Of a stretch of 64,000 bases of DNA, positions 17,804 to 26,166 are shown piece by piece. The notes below the pieces were generated by a model. That model was not told the origin of the DNA. It ran no database searches and saw only the letters and a program-made list of their open reading frames with translations. This stretch comes from an uncultured Collinsella sp. (lineage in GTDB: Bacteria; Actinomycetota; Coriobacteriia; Coriobacteriales; Coriobacteriaceae). Location: contig CAAEOE010000048.1 of assembly GCA_900757505.1 (NCBI GenBank), forward strand, positions 1-64,000, written 5' to 3'. Positions within the stretch are counted from its first letter, which is position 1. Each line of letters opens with the position of its first letter. The translations under genes were made by a program, and so were the position numbers.

Positions 17804-17835
17804 CATACGCGTCGTACGCTAGAGCGAGGCGAACT

Positions 17836-17873
17836 AAGGGCCCCGAGCAACTACGCTCGGGGCCCTTTCTGTT
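17836..17873 (+). terminator. Rho-independent terminator after the helicase gene
   Basis: Stem AGGGCCCCGAG/CTCGGGGCCCT with loop CAACTACG, followed by TTCTGTTT. It starts about 30 bp after the stop codon. Confidence 0.9.
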
Positions 17874-17879
17874 TGCCGT

Positions 17880-18424
17880 ATCCGATCGCTAGTTCAAATG
17901 TGATTTCCTCGGGAATGCATCTAGAGGATGCCGTGGGCCTGTTTCCTACCATGCGGCAATGGGTCCCATGGGGTGCGCCGTGCATTTTTTGGAGTATTCT
18001 GCAGTTCGAGTTGTCTGCATATGATTTGACGTCGCCAACGGTGGCTTTCGGATATCCCTAGCGAGCGTTCTGAGTCAGATTTCGTCGTTTTCCGGAGCAG
18101 GGGCGCGTCATTCTCGCCATGTCGGAACCCAAAATGACGCAGCGCCCTAAAGGTTTGCCCGCTCGGGGTATTGCTGGCGCGGTCACGTTGCAGAATACTC
18201 CGTTTTTTGCACGGGCCAGGATGGGGTACCTCGGGAGAACACGGCGGTATCCCGTAAATATATACAATCTGTACCGTAATTTATACAAAACGAAGAGGCA
18301 GACAGCGTAGGGTTGGTGCATTGGGGTGCTTGATGCACCAAAATGGGGATCCCACGTGCCGTATACTCTGGCTGGATGTGAAAACGGCTTGACGCGTTGC
18401 CAGACGTAGGGGGAGGGTGTCTCG
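17880..18424. other. 545-bp intergenic region with a repeat element and promoter
   Basis: It contains the element at 17981-18213. Downstream, an A/T-rich stretch at 18250-18295 resembles one after the second copy near 36670-36710. A 9-base inverted repeat TTGGTGCAT/ATGCACCAA spans 18313-18341, and a -10-like TATACT lies at 18362-18367 before the gene at 18425. No coding region was seen. Confidence 0.55.
17981..18213. repeat. Family E element, copy 1 (233 bp, inverted ends)
   Basis: The left end TGCATTTTTTGGAGTATTC and right end GAATACTCCGTTTTTTGCAC are inverted with respect to GGAGTATTC and TGCA. The same ends enclose 234 bp at 36399-36632. The sequence just outside the right end (GG.CCA.G.TGGGG.ACC) is also conserved in both copies, whereas the interiors are largely different and rich in local hairpins (for example GCGTCATT/AATGACGC). 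Confidence 0.75.
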
Positions 18425-19186
18425 ATGAGCGTATTCGAAATTGTGTTTAGTCCGACGGGTGGAACGCAGAAGGTGTCTGGCCTTGTGGCCGGGGCACTGG
18501 ACAAGAATACCGTTACCGTCGATCTGACCGATAGCGGGCTAGATTTCAGCGCTGTCTCGATGACTGAGGACGACGTGGCCGTAATCTCTGTGCCGGCGTA
18601 TGCCGGTAGAATCCCGGCTGTGGTGGCTGACCGGTTGGGCATGGTTCACGGCAACGGAGCGCGGGCCGTTCTGGTGTGCGTCTACGGAAACCGCGCGTTT
18701 GAGGACACGCTCGTAGAGCTGGAGGACGTTGCGAAGCATGCGGGATTCCGGGTGATCGCGGCAGTTGCGGCCATTGCAGAACATTCCATTGCGCGACAGT
18801 TTGCTGCCGGTCGTCCGGATGCGCAGGATGCGGCGCAGCTCGCAGAGTTTGCGCAGCAAATTCAGCAAAAGCTGTTGGCTGAGGATGCGTCCGAGCCCTC
18901 TATCCCCGGCAATCGTCCTTATAAACAAGCTGGAGGTCACCGCATGGCACCCGAGGCAACAGAGGATTGCGTCTCCTGCGGTGCATGCGCCGCGGCGTGC
19001 CCCGTTTGTGCTATCGACAAGGGTGACCCCAAACGAGCAGCTGGCGAGGCGTGCATCTCCTGCATGCGCTGCATTGCCGTATGTCCGCGAGGCGCTCGCA
19101 AGCTTGATCCCAACAAGCTATCTGCTGTTTCCCAGATGCTGAGCAAGGTTTGCGTCGTGCGGAAGGAATGCGAGCTCTTTATCTAG
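18425..19186 (+). CDS. EFR1-type flavodoxin/ferredoxin fusion
   Basis: 253 aa. The N-terminal half is flavodoxin-like (FSPTGGTQKV for the FMN phosphate loop, PAYAGRIPA, VYGNRAFED). The C-terminal part has two [4Fe-4S] motifs, CVSCGACAAACPVCA near 181 and CISCMRCIAVCP near 209. This arrangement matches the EFR1 family of anaerobic electron carriers. It likely shuttles low-potential electrons in the cytoplasm, with no fixed partner evident here. The gene is monocistronic with its own probable promoter at 18362. Confidence 0.9.
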   Translation: MSVFEIVFSPTGGTQKVSGLVAGALDKNTVTVDLTDSGLDFSAVSMTEDDVAVISVPAYAGRIPAVVADRLGMVHGNGARAVLVCVYGNRAFEDTLVELEDVAKHAGFRVIAAVAAIAEHSIARQFAAGRPDAQDAAQLAEFAQQIQQKLLAEDASEPSIPGNRPYKQAGGHRMAPEATEDCVSCGACAAACPVCAIDKGDPKRAAGEACISCMRCIAVCPRGARKLDPNKLSAVSQMLSKVCVVRKECELFI

Positions 19187-19207
19187 CGCATACGAAATTG
19201 GTGCAAT

Positions 19208-19254
19208 GGGGCCAGGTTAATCTGCATCAACCTGGTGCAAACAAACCTGTCCCC
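19208..19254. repeat. Family C 47-bp palindrome, decayed copy
   Basis: It aligns over its full 47 bp with the perfect palindrome at 4526-4572 (GGGGCCAGGTTAATCTGCAT for the left arm), but several positions no longer pair. The outer bases GGTGCA and TGCACC (about 19200-19262) extend the symmetry. Confidence 0.8.
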
Positions 19255-19268
19255 AATGCACCAGAGTG

Positions 19269-19316
19269 AGGAGTGTCCCCGAGTGCCGGCAGAAAAGGAA
19301 CGTCCCTAAGTGCCGC
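19269..19316. repeat. Family D 48-bp direct repeat, left copy
   Basis: It contains two imperfect units of GTCCC..AGTGCCG. It is identical to 24100-24147 except for one base. The pair flanks the whole PTS operon in direct orientation. Confidence 0.88.
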
Positions 19317-19364
19317 TTAAATACCGTTTATCGGAGAAAAAATACCGTTCGCCGGTCATAATGA

Positions 19365-19392
19365 TTGTTCCGGCTTTGGGCTTGTCTACAAT
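19365..19392 (+). promoter_or_regulatory. Predicted promoter of the PTS operon
   Basis: -35-like TTGTTC (19365-19370), 16-bp spacer, -10-like TACAAT (19387-19392). It would start a transcript near 19399 and include the antiterminator-like leader. Prediction only. Confidence 0.5.
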
Positions 19393-19410
19393 AACCCCCG
19401 TAAAAGAAAT

Positions 19411-19504
19411 GCGGAAGGTTACCGAGTCCCCTCGGACGTGGGCCTAACCAAAGTCTTTGATCGCGAGCGTCTCAATGGGCGCATTCGATTGATTTTGGTT
19501 GGGC
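19411..19504 (+). promoter_or_regulatory. LicT/BglG-type RAT site overlapping an attenuator hairpin
   Basis: GGTTACCGAG...CTCGG...TAACC (19418-19449) forms a bulged hairpin similar to ribonucleic antiterminator targets. Its 3' arm GCCTAACCAAA (19442-19452) can instead pair with TTTTGGTTGGGC (19493-19504), making a mutually exclusive larger hairpin before the EIIA start. The operon encodes a LicT-like protein. The second hairpin lacks a clean T-run, so it may act on translation or be an imperfect terminator. Confidence 0.55.
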
Positions 19505-19529
19505 TATATTTATGAAGGGACATGTCACC

Positions 19530-20042
19530 ATGGGTTTCTTTTCTCGCCTAATGGGTGGCTCGGATAAGCAGACGACTGCGGCTTCCGAGTTCGAAATCCT
19601 CGCTCCCGTTTCCGGCGAGCTTGTTCATCTAGAAAATACCAATGACCCCGCTTTTAGCAGCCGTGCAGTGGGCGATGGCGTTGCCGTGGCTCCCCAAGAG
19701 GGAACGGTGTGCGCTCCTGTTTCCGGCACCGTCGCGGCTCTGTTTCCGACTGAGCACGCGCTGGGCATCATGTCCGACGACAGCTCTGCTCAGGTGATGC
19801 TGCATATCGGAATCGACACTGTTAAACTTGAGGGCAAGGGCTTCCATGCGCTTGTTGCCCAGGGTGATCACGTTGACGCGGGCCAGCCCCTCGTCGAGGT
19901 CGATTTCGACGTGGTTCGCGCTGCCGGCTTTGATCCCACGGTTTTCGTTATCGTGTGCGAGCGTTCGGAGAACTCGACTCTTCGCGAGCATGCTTCCGGC
20001 CCTGTTGCTGTTAAAGAGCCTGTCGTCTGGCTTTCCGAGTAA
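19530..20042 (+). CDS. PTS EIIA component, glucose family
   Basis: 170 aa from the ATG at 19530, which has GAAGGGA upstream; the earlier in-frame ATG at 19512 lacks a ribosome binding site. It is a standalone Crr-type EIIA with the phosphorylation motif VMLHIGIDTV (His near 92), the upstream GDGVAVAP strand and GTVAALFPTEHALGI. It receives phosphate from HPr and passes it to the EIIB domain of the EIIBC encoded two genes downstream. It is the first gene of the alpha-glucoside operon, and its leader carries the antiterminator-like structure. Confidence 0.92.
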   Translation: MGFFSRLMGGSDKQTTAASEFEILAPVSGELVHLENTNDPAFSSRAVGDGVAVAPQEGTVCAPVSGTVAALFPTEHALGIMSDDSSAQVMLHIGIDTVKLEGKGFHALVAQGDHVDAGQPLVEVDFDVVRAAGFDPTVFVIVCERSENSTLREHASGPVAVKEPVVWLSE

Positions 20043-20060
20043 ATTCTTGTGGTGGGTACC

Positions 20061-20915
20061 GTGGTTATCAAGCGAGTTTTTAACAACAACGTCGCAATGG
20101 TCACTTCGGACGATGGCTCCGAGCTCATCGTCATCGGTCGAGGCCTCTGCTTTGGCCGTCATGCCGGCGATGCCATCGACGAGGCGTCGATCGAAAAGAC
20201 CTACGCGTTGCAGGAGGGAACTTCTCAGGATTCGCGTACGATCGACCGCTTGGCACATCTTTTGGAGTCCATCCCCACCGTCAACCTCGTGATTTCCGAG
20301 GACATCGTTCAGATGCTTCGTCGAGAGCTCAATGTCGATATCAATGACAAGATTCTCATTGCTCTCGCAGACCACATCAGCCTTGCTTTGGAGCGTGAGC
20401 GCAAGGGCGTCTCCTGTGAGAATCCGTTGCTGCTCGAGATCCAGCAGTTCTATCGCAAGGAGTATGCACTTGCGGGCCGTGCGCTGCAGATTATCAAGGA
20501 GTATATGGGCATCCAGATGAGCGAAGAAGAGCAGGGTTTCATTACGCTGCATATCGTCAACGCCACCATGCCGCAACGCTCCGATCGTTTGATTGTTTCG
20601 GTCCAGCTTGTTCGCGACGTGCTCGCGATTGTTTCCAAGCGCTATGCCACGACCCTCGACGACACCTCGCTGCCTTATGAACGCTTCGTTCGTCACCTGC
20701 AGTTTTTCGCACAGCGAGCGCTCGATCCTACGGCCGGGCAAATCAACGGAGACGCGCTGTTCCGAATCGATGAAACGGCGTATCCGTGTGCATTCTCGTG
20801 TGCGGATGCCATAGCCGCCCACTTGTCGTCTACCTATAACGTTGTCGTTACCGATGCCGAGAAGAGTTATCTCGCATATCACATTGTTAACCTGCTTGGA
20901 GAACCTGGTCTCTAG
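20061..20915 (+). CDS. BglG/LicT-family transcription antiterminator
   Basis: 284 aa from the GTG at 20061, which gives the family-typical start MVIKRVFNNNVAMV; another GTG lies 12 nt upstream. The N-terminal RNA-binding (CAT) domain of about 55 residues is followed by two PRD modules, with conserved histidines in the DRLAHLLESI and LADHISLALER regions of PRD1 and in TLHIVNAT and YLAYHIVNLL of PRD2. These are phosphorylated by HPr and EII. It should bind the RAT-like hairpin in the leader of its own operon and let transcription through when alpha-glucoside is being transported. Confidence 0.92.
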   Translation: MVIKRVFNNNVAMVTSDDGSELIVIGRGLCFGRHAGDAIDEASIEKTYALQEGTSQDSRTIDRLAHLLESIPTVNLVISEDIVQMLRRELNVDINDKILIALADHISLALERERKGVSCENPLLLEIQQFYRKEYALAGRALQIIKEYMGIQMSEEEQGFITLHIVNATMPQRSDRLIVSVQLVRDVLAIVSKRYATTLDDTSLPYERFVRHLQFFAQRALDPTAGQINGDALFRIDETAYPCAFSCADAIAAHLSSTYNVVVTDAEKSYLAYHIVNLLGEPGL

Positions 20916-21014
20916 GCATAACGTGCCCACACATCGATTGATATAAGGCAAGGCTCACGGTCTTGTCTAGGGCACATCTGTCTTAATTTGCGGAAAAGGA
21001 AGGGGAGTACCGCT

Positions 21015-22631
21015 ATGACCGCAAAAAAGAAGTTCAATTTCAAAGCGCCGTTGGAGGTGTTCGCGAAGTCGATCGTTCAGCCGATGATGTATCTCTCGGT
21101 TGCCGGCATCCTGCTCATCGTGGGCATCATTCTGACCAACAAGACCATCTGCGCCATGATCCCTGTGCTGGGCTTCGGTCCGTTCCAGCTCGTGGGCGCC
21201 GTTGTCTATCAGTCGCTGATGTTTATCATCAACAACCTCTCGATTCTGTTCTGCGTGGGCATCGCCGGCGCCATGGCAAAGAAGAACAAGGGCCATGCTT
21301 CGCTGATCGCCCTGATGTCGTTCTTCCTGTTCCTGCAGGCTAACAACATCGTGCTCAACGCCACCGGCTCTCTTGCCGATGCGAGCGGCATGCTCGGCCT
21401 TACCGGAACCGGCCAGGCCACCGTTATGGGCATCCAGGTGCTCGATACCGGCGTGTTTGGCGGCATCATCCTTGGTTGCATCACCGGTGCCGTGTTCAAC
21501 AAGTACTCGAACAAGCAGTTCCCCATTGCCCTTTCGATGTTCTCGGGCGTTCGCTTCCCGTTCCTGATTATGATCATCATTTCCTGGATCATGGGCGCTG
21601 GCTTCTGCATCGTTTGGCCTCCGGTTCAGGGTGCCATCTCCTCCGTTGCCGGCATCATTAAGGAGTCGGGCAACATCGGTCTGTTTATCTACGGCATGCT
21701 CAACAAGCTGCTCGTTCCCACCGGTCTGCACCACCTCATCTACACCCCGTTCCAGTTCTCCGATGTGGGCGGCACCCTGACGCTGGGTGATCAGGTTATC
21801 GCCGGTGCCTACCCCATCCGTGTCGCCGAGATGGCAATGACGGGCCAGCCCTTCTCCGATAGCACCTACTTCAACAGCTATACCTTTAACAACCTGTGGC
21901 CCTACATCGGTATCGGTCTCGCCTTTATCGTCACCGCTTACAAGGGGAACAAGGATAAGACCAAAGCTGTTATCATCCCGCTGATCATCACCGCCGTGCT
22001 CTCCTGCGTGACCGAGCCCATGGACTTCCTCTTTGTCTTTGCCGCTCCCGTGCTCTTTGTCGTTCACTCGGTTCTTTCCGGCATCTTCCTGGTCCTGCTC
22101 AAGGTCCTCTCCGTGCCCGCTTCGACTGCAGGCGGCATCATCAACATCGTGGTTTCCAACCTGGTCCTGGGTGTCGACAAGACCAACTGGCCGGTTATGC
22201 TGGTGCTCGGAGTCGTCAACGCCGCTCTGTACTTCTTCCTCTTCACCTTCCTCATCAAGAAGCTCAACCTCCACACGCCTGGTCGCGAGGAGGAGTCCGA
22301 GCTCGCCGAGTCCGTTGCCGAGGGCGAGGCCGCCGCGTCTGTCGCGGTGAAGCAGGGCGCTGTTGCCGCGGCTCCCGCAGAGGGCGTCGATGCAGGTATT
22401 GCCGACCTGGTCGCAGGTCTTGGCGGCAAGGACAACATCGAGGAGCTCGAGAACTGCTTTACGCGTCTCCGCGTGAACGTTAAGAACCCGGACCTCATTG
22501 ATGAGAACCTCATCAACCACGTGCCCAACAGCGGCATCAACCGCAACGGCAACAATATCCAGATCATCTTTGGCATGAAAGTCGCCGAGATGCGCGACAA
22601 GGTCGAAAACGCAATTGAGAAGGAGCAGTAA
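21015..22631 (+). CDS. PTS EIIBC permease, alpha-glucoside/maltose type
   Basis: 538 aa. The ATG at 21015 follows GGAAGGGGAG. The N-terminal EIIC domain has about ten membrane segments, with the family loop motif PTGLHHLIYTPF. An Ala/Glu-rich linker (about residues 420-455) leads to a C-terminal EIIB domain whose phosphocysteine lies in LENCFTRLR (Cys near 481). It imports and phosphorylates a sugar at the membrane. The adjacent GH4 enzyme carries the CDMP motif of 6-phospho-alpha-glucosidases, so the substrate is probably maltose, isomaltose, trehalulose or similar. Confidence 0.92.
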   Translation: MTAKKKFNFKAPLEVFAKSIVQPMMYLSVAGILLIVGIILTNKTICAMIPVLGFGPFQLVGAVVYQSLMFIINNLSILFCVGIAGAMAKKNKGHASLIALMSFFLFLQANNIVLNATGSLADASGMLGLTGTGQATVMGIQVLDTGVFGGIILGCITGAVFNKYSNKQFPIALSMFSGVRFPFLIMIIISWIMGAGFCIVWPPVQGAISSVAGIIKESGNIGLFIYGMLNKLLVPTGLHHLIYTPFQFSDVGGTLTLGDQVIAGAYPIRVAEMAMTGQPFSDSTYFNSYTFNNLWPYIGIGLAFIVTAYKGNKDKTKAVIIPLIITAVLSCVTEPMDFLFVFAAPVLFVVHSVLSGIFLVLLKVLSVPASTAGGIINIVVSNLVLGVDKTNWPVMLVLGVVNAALYFFLFTFLIKKLNLHTPGREEESELAESVAEGEAAASVAVKQGAVAAAPAEGVDAGIADLVAGLGGKDNIEELENCFTRLRVNVKNPDLIDENLINHVPNSGINRNGNNIQIIFGMKVAEMRDKVENAIEKEQ

Positions 22632-22634
22632 ACA

Positions 22635-24017
22635 ATGATCATTACTCTGTGTGGTGGCGGATCCACCTTTACCCCCGGCATCGTCAAGTCCATCGCTCTG
22701 CGCAAGGACGAGCTCGATGTTGACGAGATTCGTCTGTACGACATTAACGAGGAGCGCCAGCGCAAGATCGGCGTGCTCGTGGACTGGATTCTGCATGAGG
22801 ACCTCGGTCTGGACATCAAGCTCACGGTGACCACCGACAAGGAGACGGCTTTCACCGACGCGAGCTTCGTGTTTGCCCAGATGCGCGTGGGCGGCTATGC
22901 CATGCGCGAGCAGGACGAGAAGATCCCTCTGCGTCACGGCTGCGTGGGTCAGGAGACTTGCGGTTGCGGTGGCCTTGCCTATGGCATGCGCACTATCTTC
23001 CCCATGGTCGAGCTGATCGATGACGTTGAGAAGTACGCCAAGAAGGACTACTGGATTCTCAACTACTCCAACCCTGCCGCCATCGTCTCCGAGGGCTGCC
23101 GCGTGCTGCGTCCCAACGCTCGCATCATCAACATCTGCGACATGCCGATCGCAATCATCGACGTGGTTTGCGCCGCGCTCGATATCGACAAGAAGGATGT
23201 CGAGTACGATTACTTTGGCCTCAACCACTTTGGTTGGTTCACCTCGATCCGCCACAAGGGCGAGGAGGTGCTCCCGCAGCTGCGCGAGTACATCAAGGAG
23301 CATGAGATTCTGCTGCCCGATTCCTACCTCAAGGGCATGGGCTCGCTCATGGCAAAGAAGCCCGAGGAGACCGCCGACGAGCATCCCGAGCAGAACCGCC
23401 ACACTAAGGGCAGCTGGTACTACGTCTGGAAGGGCGAGTACGAGATCATGGAGTGCTTCCCGGAGTACCTGCCCAACACGTATCTGAACTACTACCTGCA
23501 GCAGAAGGAGTTCGTCGAGCACTCCAACCCCGAGCGCACCCGTGCTAACGAGGTTGAGGAGACGCGCGAGAAGAACCTCTTCGACGGTATCGATCACTAC
23601 GAGAAGACGGGCGAGATCGACGAGAGCACGTTCTATGCGGGCAGCCACGGCGACTGGATTGCCGATCTGGCCATCGCTCTGAAGAACGACACCAAGCAGC
23701 GCTTCCTGGTCATTTGCGAGAACAAGGGCGCTATCCCCAACATGCCCTACGACGCTATGGTCGAGCTGCCTGCCTACATTGGCAAGAACGGCCCCGAGGT
23801 CATCAGCCGCGACAACATTCCTCTGTTCCAGCAGGGCCTCATGATGCAGCAGCTGAATTCCGAGAAGCTCGTGGTCGAGGCTACGATCGAGGGTTCGTAC
23901 GAGAAGGCGCTCAAGGCCTTTACGCTGAACAAGACCGTGCCGTCGATGAAGGTCGCCAAGGAGGTTCTCGACGACATGATCGAGGCCAACAAGGGTTACT
24001 GGCCCGAGCTTAAGTAA
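22635..24017 (+). CDS. GH4 6-phospho-alpha-glucosidase
   Basis: 460 aa, starting 3 bp after the EIIBC stop. An N-terminal Rossmann motif GGGSTFTPG binds NAD; the catalytic region shows NYSNPAA and ICDMP near residues 145-172, and GLNHFGW. In family GH4, CDMP marks 6-phospho-alpha-glucosidases (GlvA/MalH/AglB), whereas beta enzymes have CNVP. The enzyme uses NAD and a divalent metal for an oxidation-elimination mechanism and releases glucose 6-phosphate in the cytoplasm. It completes the uptake-and-cleavage operon. Confidence 0.93.
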   Translation: MIITLCGGGSTFTPGIVKSIALRKDELDVDEIRLYDINEERQRKIGVLVDWILHEDLGLDIKLTVTTDKETAFTDASFVFAQMRVGGYAMREQDEKIPLRHGCVGQETCGCGGLAYGMRTIFPMVELIDDVEKYAKKDYWILNYSNPAAIVSEGCRVLRPNARIINICDMPIAIIDVVCAALDIDKKDVEYDYFGLNHFGWFTSIRHKGEEVLPQLREYIKEHEILLPDSYLKGMGSLMAKKPEETADEHPEQNRHTKGSWYYVWKGEYEIMECFPEYLPNTYLNYYLQQKEFVEHSNPERTRANEVEETREKNLFDGIDHYEKTGEIDESTFYAGSHGDWIADLAIALKNDTKQRFLVICENKGAIPNMPYDAMVELPAYIGKNGPEVISRDNIPLFQQGLMMQQLNSEKLVVEATIEGSYEKALKAFTLNKTVPSMKVAKEVLDDMIEANKGYWPELK

Positions 24018-24049
24018 AAGCAACAGGGTCGCTGACCGCATACCATGAG

Positions 24050-24093
24050 CAATGCCCCGTCCACGTGATTGCGTGGGCGGGGCATTGTCATTT
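24050..24093 (+). terminator. Rho-independent terminator of the PTS operon
   Basis: Perfect 15-base stem AATGCCCCGTCCACG with its complement, loop TGATTG, followed by GTCATTT. Confidence 0.88.
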
Positions 24094-24099
24094 GGTGCA

Positions 24100-24147
24100 A
24101 GGAGTGTCCCCGGGTGCCGGCAGAAAAGGAACGTCCCTAAGTGCCGC
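24100..24147. repeat. Family D 48-bp direct repeat, right copy
   Basis: One mismatch from 19269-19316, same orientation, 4.83 kb apart. A partial relative (GTCCCCAAGTGCCGG) lies at 30833-30847. Confidence 0.88.
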
Positions 24148-24333
24148 AATGTGGGTAATGCGTTTTATCAAATATGGCATTTATCTGCGGTAATGTTCTA
24201 TTTCACCGCTGAGGGTGACATTTTATACCGCCTGCCGAACCGTGTGGAGACCTAACAACTTTTTAGCTCAGTGTTGTGCGTGTAGCAATTTCGCCCGGCC
24301 TCGCCTCCGGGCTGCCATGTGAGAGGGGATCTT

Positions 24334-26166
24334 ATGGCTCGACTGCATGTAATGGAACGCAGCCACGCTCAGGCCGTCATGGACGACCTGCACGATGCGC
24401 TCGGACGTCGTCTGGCGGTGAGTTCGCTCGCCCCGTGTCCCGTCGAGTTTACGGCGGCGCTCGTCAACCTGTGCTCCACCCAGAGCTGCGGCAAGTGTAC
24501 GCCCTGCCGCGTGGGCCTGAGCGCGCTGAGCGATCTGCTCGCCGACGTGCTCGAAGGGCGTGCCGATGAGTCCACGCTCAACCTGATTGAGCGCACGGCC
24601 CGCGCCATCTATCTTTCGAGCGACTGCGCCATCGGTTACGAGGCCGGCGCCATGGCGCTTACGGCTATCCGCGGTTTTCGCGACGATTTTGAGCACCACA
24701 TCCGCGAGCACTCCTGCGGCTTTGACCGCGAGGCCCGCGTCCCGTGCGTCTCGGGCTGCCCGGCGCACGTCGACATTCCCGGTTATATTTCGCTGGTCGA
24801 GGCCGGCCGCTATTCCGATGCCGTCAAGGTCATCCGCAAGAACAACCCGCTGCCGCTCGTTTGCGGCCTGGTGTGCGAGCATCCCTGCGAGATGCACTGC
24901 CGTCGCGGCATGGTCGACGATCCCATGAACATCCTCGCCCTGAAGCGTTTTGCCGTTGAGCACAGCGACCTCAACGATTACAAGCCCAGCGTGGCCGACA
25001 ACACCGGCAAGCGCATCGCCGTGATTGGCGGCGGCCCGGCTGGCCTTTCCTGCGCCTACTACCTGGCCGTGATGGGCCATAAGGTGACCATCTTTGAGCA
25101 GCGTCACCACCTGGGCGGCATGCTTCGCTATGGCATTCCCAGCTACCGTCTGCCACGCGAGCGCCTGCAGGCCGAGATCGACTGGATCTTGAGCGCCGGC
25201 ATCGACGTGGAACTCGACCACTCCGTCAACGGCGAGGAGCTTGCCCGCCTGCGCGACGAGTTCGATGCCGTCTACCTGGCCATTGGCGCCCACAGCGATA
25301 AGAAGCTCGGCCTTCCGGGCGAAGAGGCGCTCGGCGTGGAGTCGGCCGTCAAGATGCTGCGTGCCATCGGCGACGACGAGCTGCCCGACCTAAGCGGCCA
25401 GCGCGTGTGCGTCATCGGCGGCGGCAACGTTGCCATGGACGTGGCACGCTCTGCTGTGCGCTGTGGTGCCGAAAAGGTAAGCATCGTCTACCGCCGTCGC
25501 ATCTGCGACATGACGGCCCAGGACGCCGAGATCGCCGGTGCCCAGGCCGAGGGCTGCGAGGTGCTGGAGCTGACAGCCCCGCTCGCCATCGAGACGGGTG
25601 AGGACGGTCGCGTGAACGGCCTGCGCGTGCAGCCGCAGATTATCGGTGAGCCCCGCCGCGGTCGTCCGGCTCCGCGTGCCGCCGCCACGCCCGAGCGCGT
25701 CATCCCCTGCGAGCGCGTGTTCGTCGCCATTGGCCAGGACATCGATTCCAAGCCGTTTGAGGAGATGGGCATTGCCTGCAAGTGGGGCTGCATCGTCACC
25801 GATTCGGACGGCGCCGTGCCCAACTTTGATGGCCTCTTTAGCGGCGGCGACTGTCAGACCGGCCCCGCCACCGTCATCCGCGCCATCAATGCCGGCCGCG
25901 TGGCTTCGGCAAACATCGACCGCTACCTGGGCTTCGACCACAAGATTAAGCTCGACGTGGAGCTGCCGACCGTTCAGTTTAAGGGCAAGCATGAGTGCGG
26001 CCGCTGCGAGCTGGGCGAGCGCGAGGCCGGCGAGCGTATTCACGATTGGAATCTGGTCGAGCAGGGTCTCACCGAGCAGGAGGCGCGCCAGGAGGCGAGC
26101 CGCTGCCTGCGCTGCGACCACTTTGGCTTTGGCGCGTTCCGCGGAGGGAGGAACCTGGAATGGTAG
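24334..26166 (+). CDS. NuoF-tail/GltD-like FAD-NAD(P) oxidoreductase
   Basis: 610 aa. Residues 1-130 are the C-terminal iron-sulfur domain of NuoF/HydB (SCGKCTPCR near 51 plus a later Cys), without the NADH/FMN domain. Then comes an N-terminal GltD/NfnB-type iron-sulfur segment (CVSGCPAHVDIPGY, CEHPCEMHCRRG), an FAD fold (GGGPAGLS near 232), an NAD(P) fold (GGGNVAMDVARSA near 362), and a C-terminal CLRC. It probably connects NAD(P)H with the iron-sulfur chain of the hydrogenase encoded next, whose start it overlaps by 7 bp. First gene of the operon; the start was chosen for GAGAGGGG upstream. Confidence 0.88.
   Translation: MARLHVMERSHAQAVMDDLHDALGRRLAVSSLAPCPVEFTAALVNLCSTQSCGKCTPCRVGLSALSDLLADVLEGRADESTLNLIERTARAIYLSSDCAIGYEAGAMALTAIRGFRDDFEHHIREHSCGFDREARVPCVSGCPAHVDIPGYISLVEAGRYSDAVKVIRKNNPLPLVCGLVCEHPCEMHCRRGMVDDPMNILALKRFAVEHSDLNDYKPSVADNTGKRIAVIGGGPAGLSCAYYLAVMGHKVTIFEQRHHLGGMLRYGIPSYRLPRERLQAEIDWILSAGIDVELDHSVNGEELARLRDEFDAVYLAIGAHSDKKLGLPGEEALGVESAVKMLRAIGDDELPDLSGQRVCVIGGGNVAMDVARSAVRCGAEKVSIVYRRRICDMTAQDAEIAGAQAEGCEVLELTAPLAIETGEDGRVNGLRVQPQIIGEPRRGRPAPRAAATPERVIPCERVFVAIGQDIDSKPFEEMGIACKWGCIVTDSDGAVPNFDGLFSGGDCQTGPATVIRAINAGRVASANIDRYLGFDHKIKLDVELPTVQFKGKHECGRCELGEREAGERIHDWNLVEQGLTEQEARQEASRCLRCDHFGFGAFRGGRNLEW

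Larger units (their letters stand above)
19187..19529. other. 343-bp intergenic region: repeats, promoter and PTS leader
   Basis: From left to right it holds a family C palindrome copy, the first 48-bp family D repeat, a promoter and a structured leader with an antiterminator-like hairpin. No coding region was seen. The separate elements are listed individually. Confidence 0.7.
24018..24333. other. 316-bp intergenic region between the PTS and hydrogenase operons
   Basis: It holds the PTS operon terminator and the right family D repeat, then an A/T-rich promoter-like stretch (about 24150-24230) and GAGAGGGG before the ATG at 24334. No gene was seen. Confidence 0.6.

Noticed and set aside
15488..17806. 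772-aa antisense open frame over the helicase gene
   Set aside because: Low-complexity Ala/Thr-rich translation created by the repetitive RGG-coding tail; the plus-strand helicase motifs are unambiguous.
20967..24149. 1060-aa open frame on the minus strand across the PTS operon
   Set aside because: It is antisense to two well-recognised genes, has no recognisable domain, and arises from the strong third-position GC bias of those genes.
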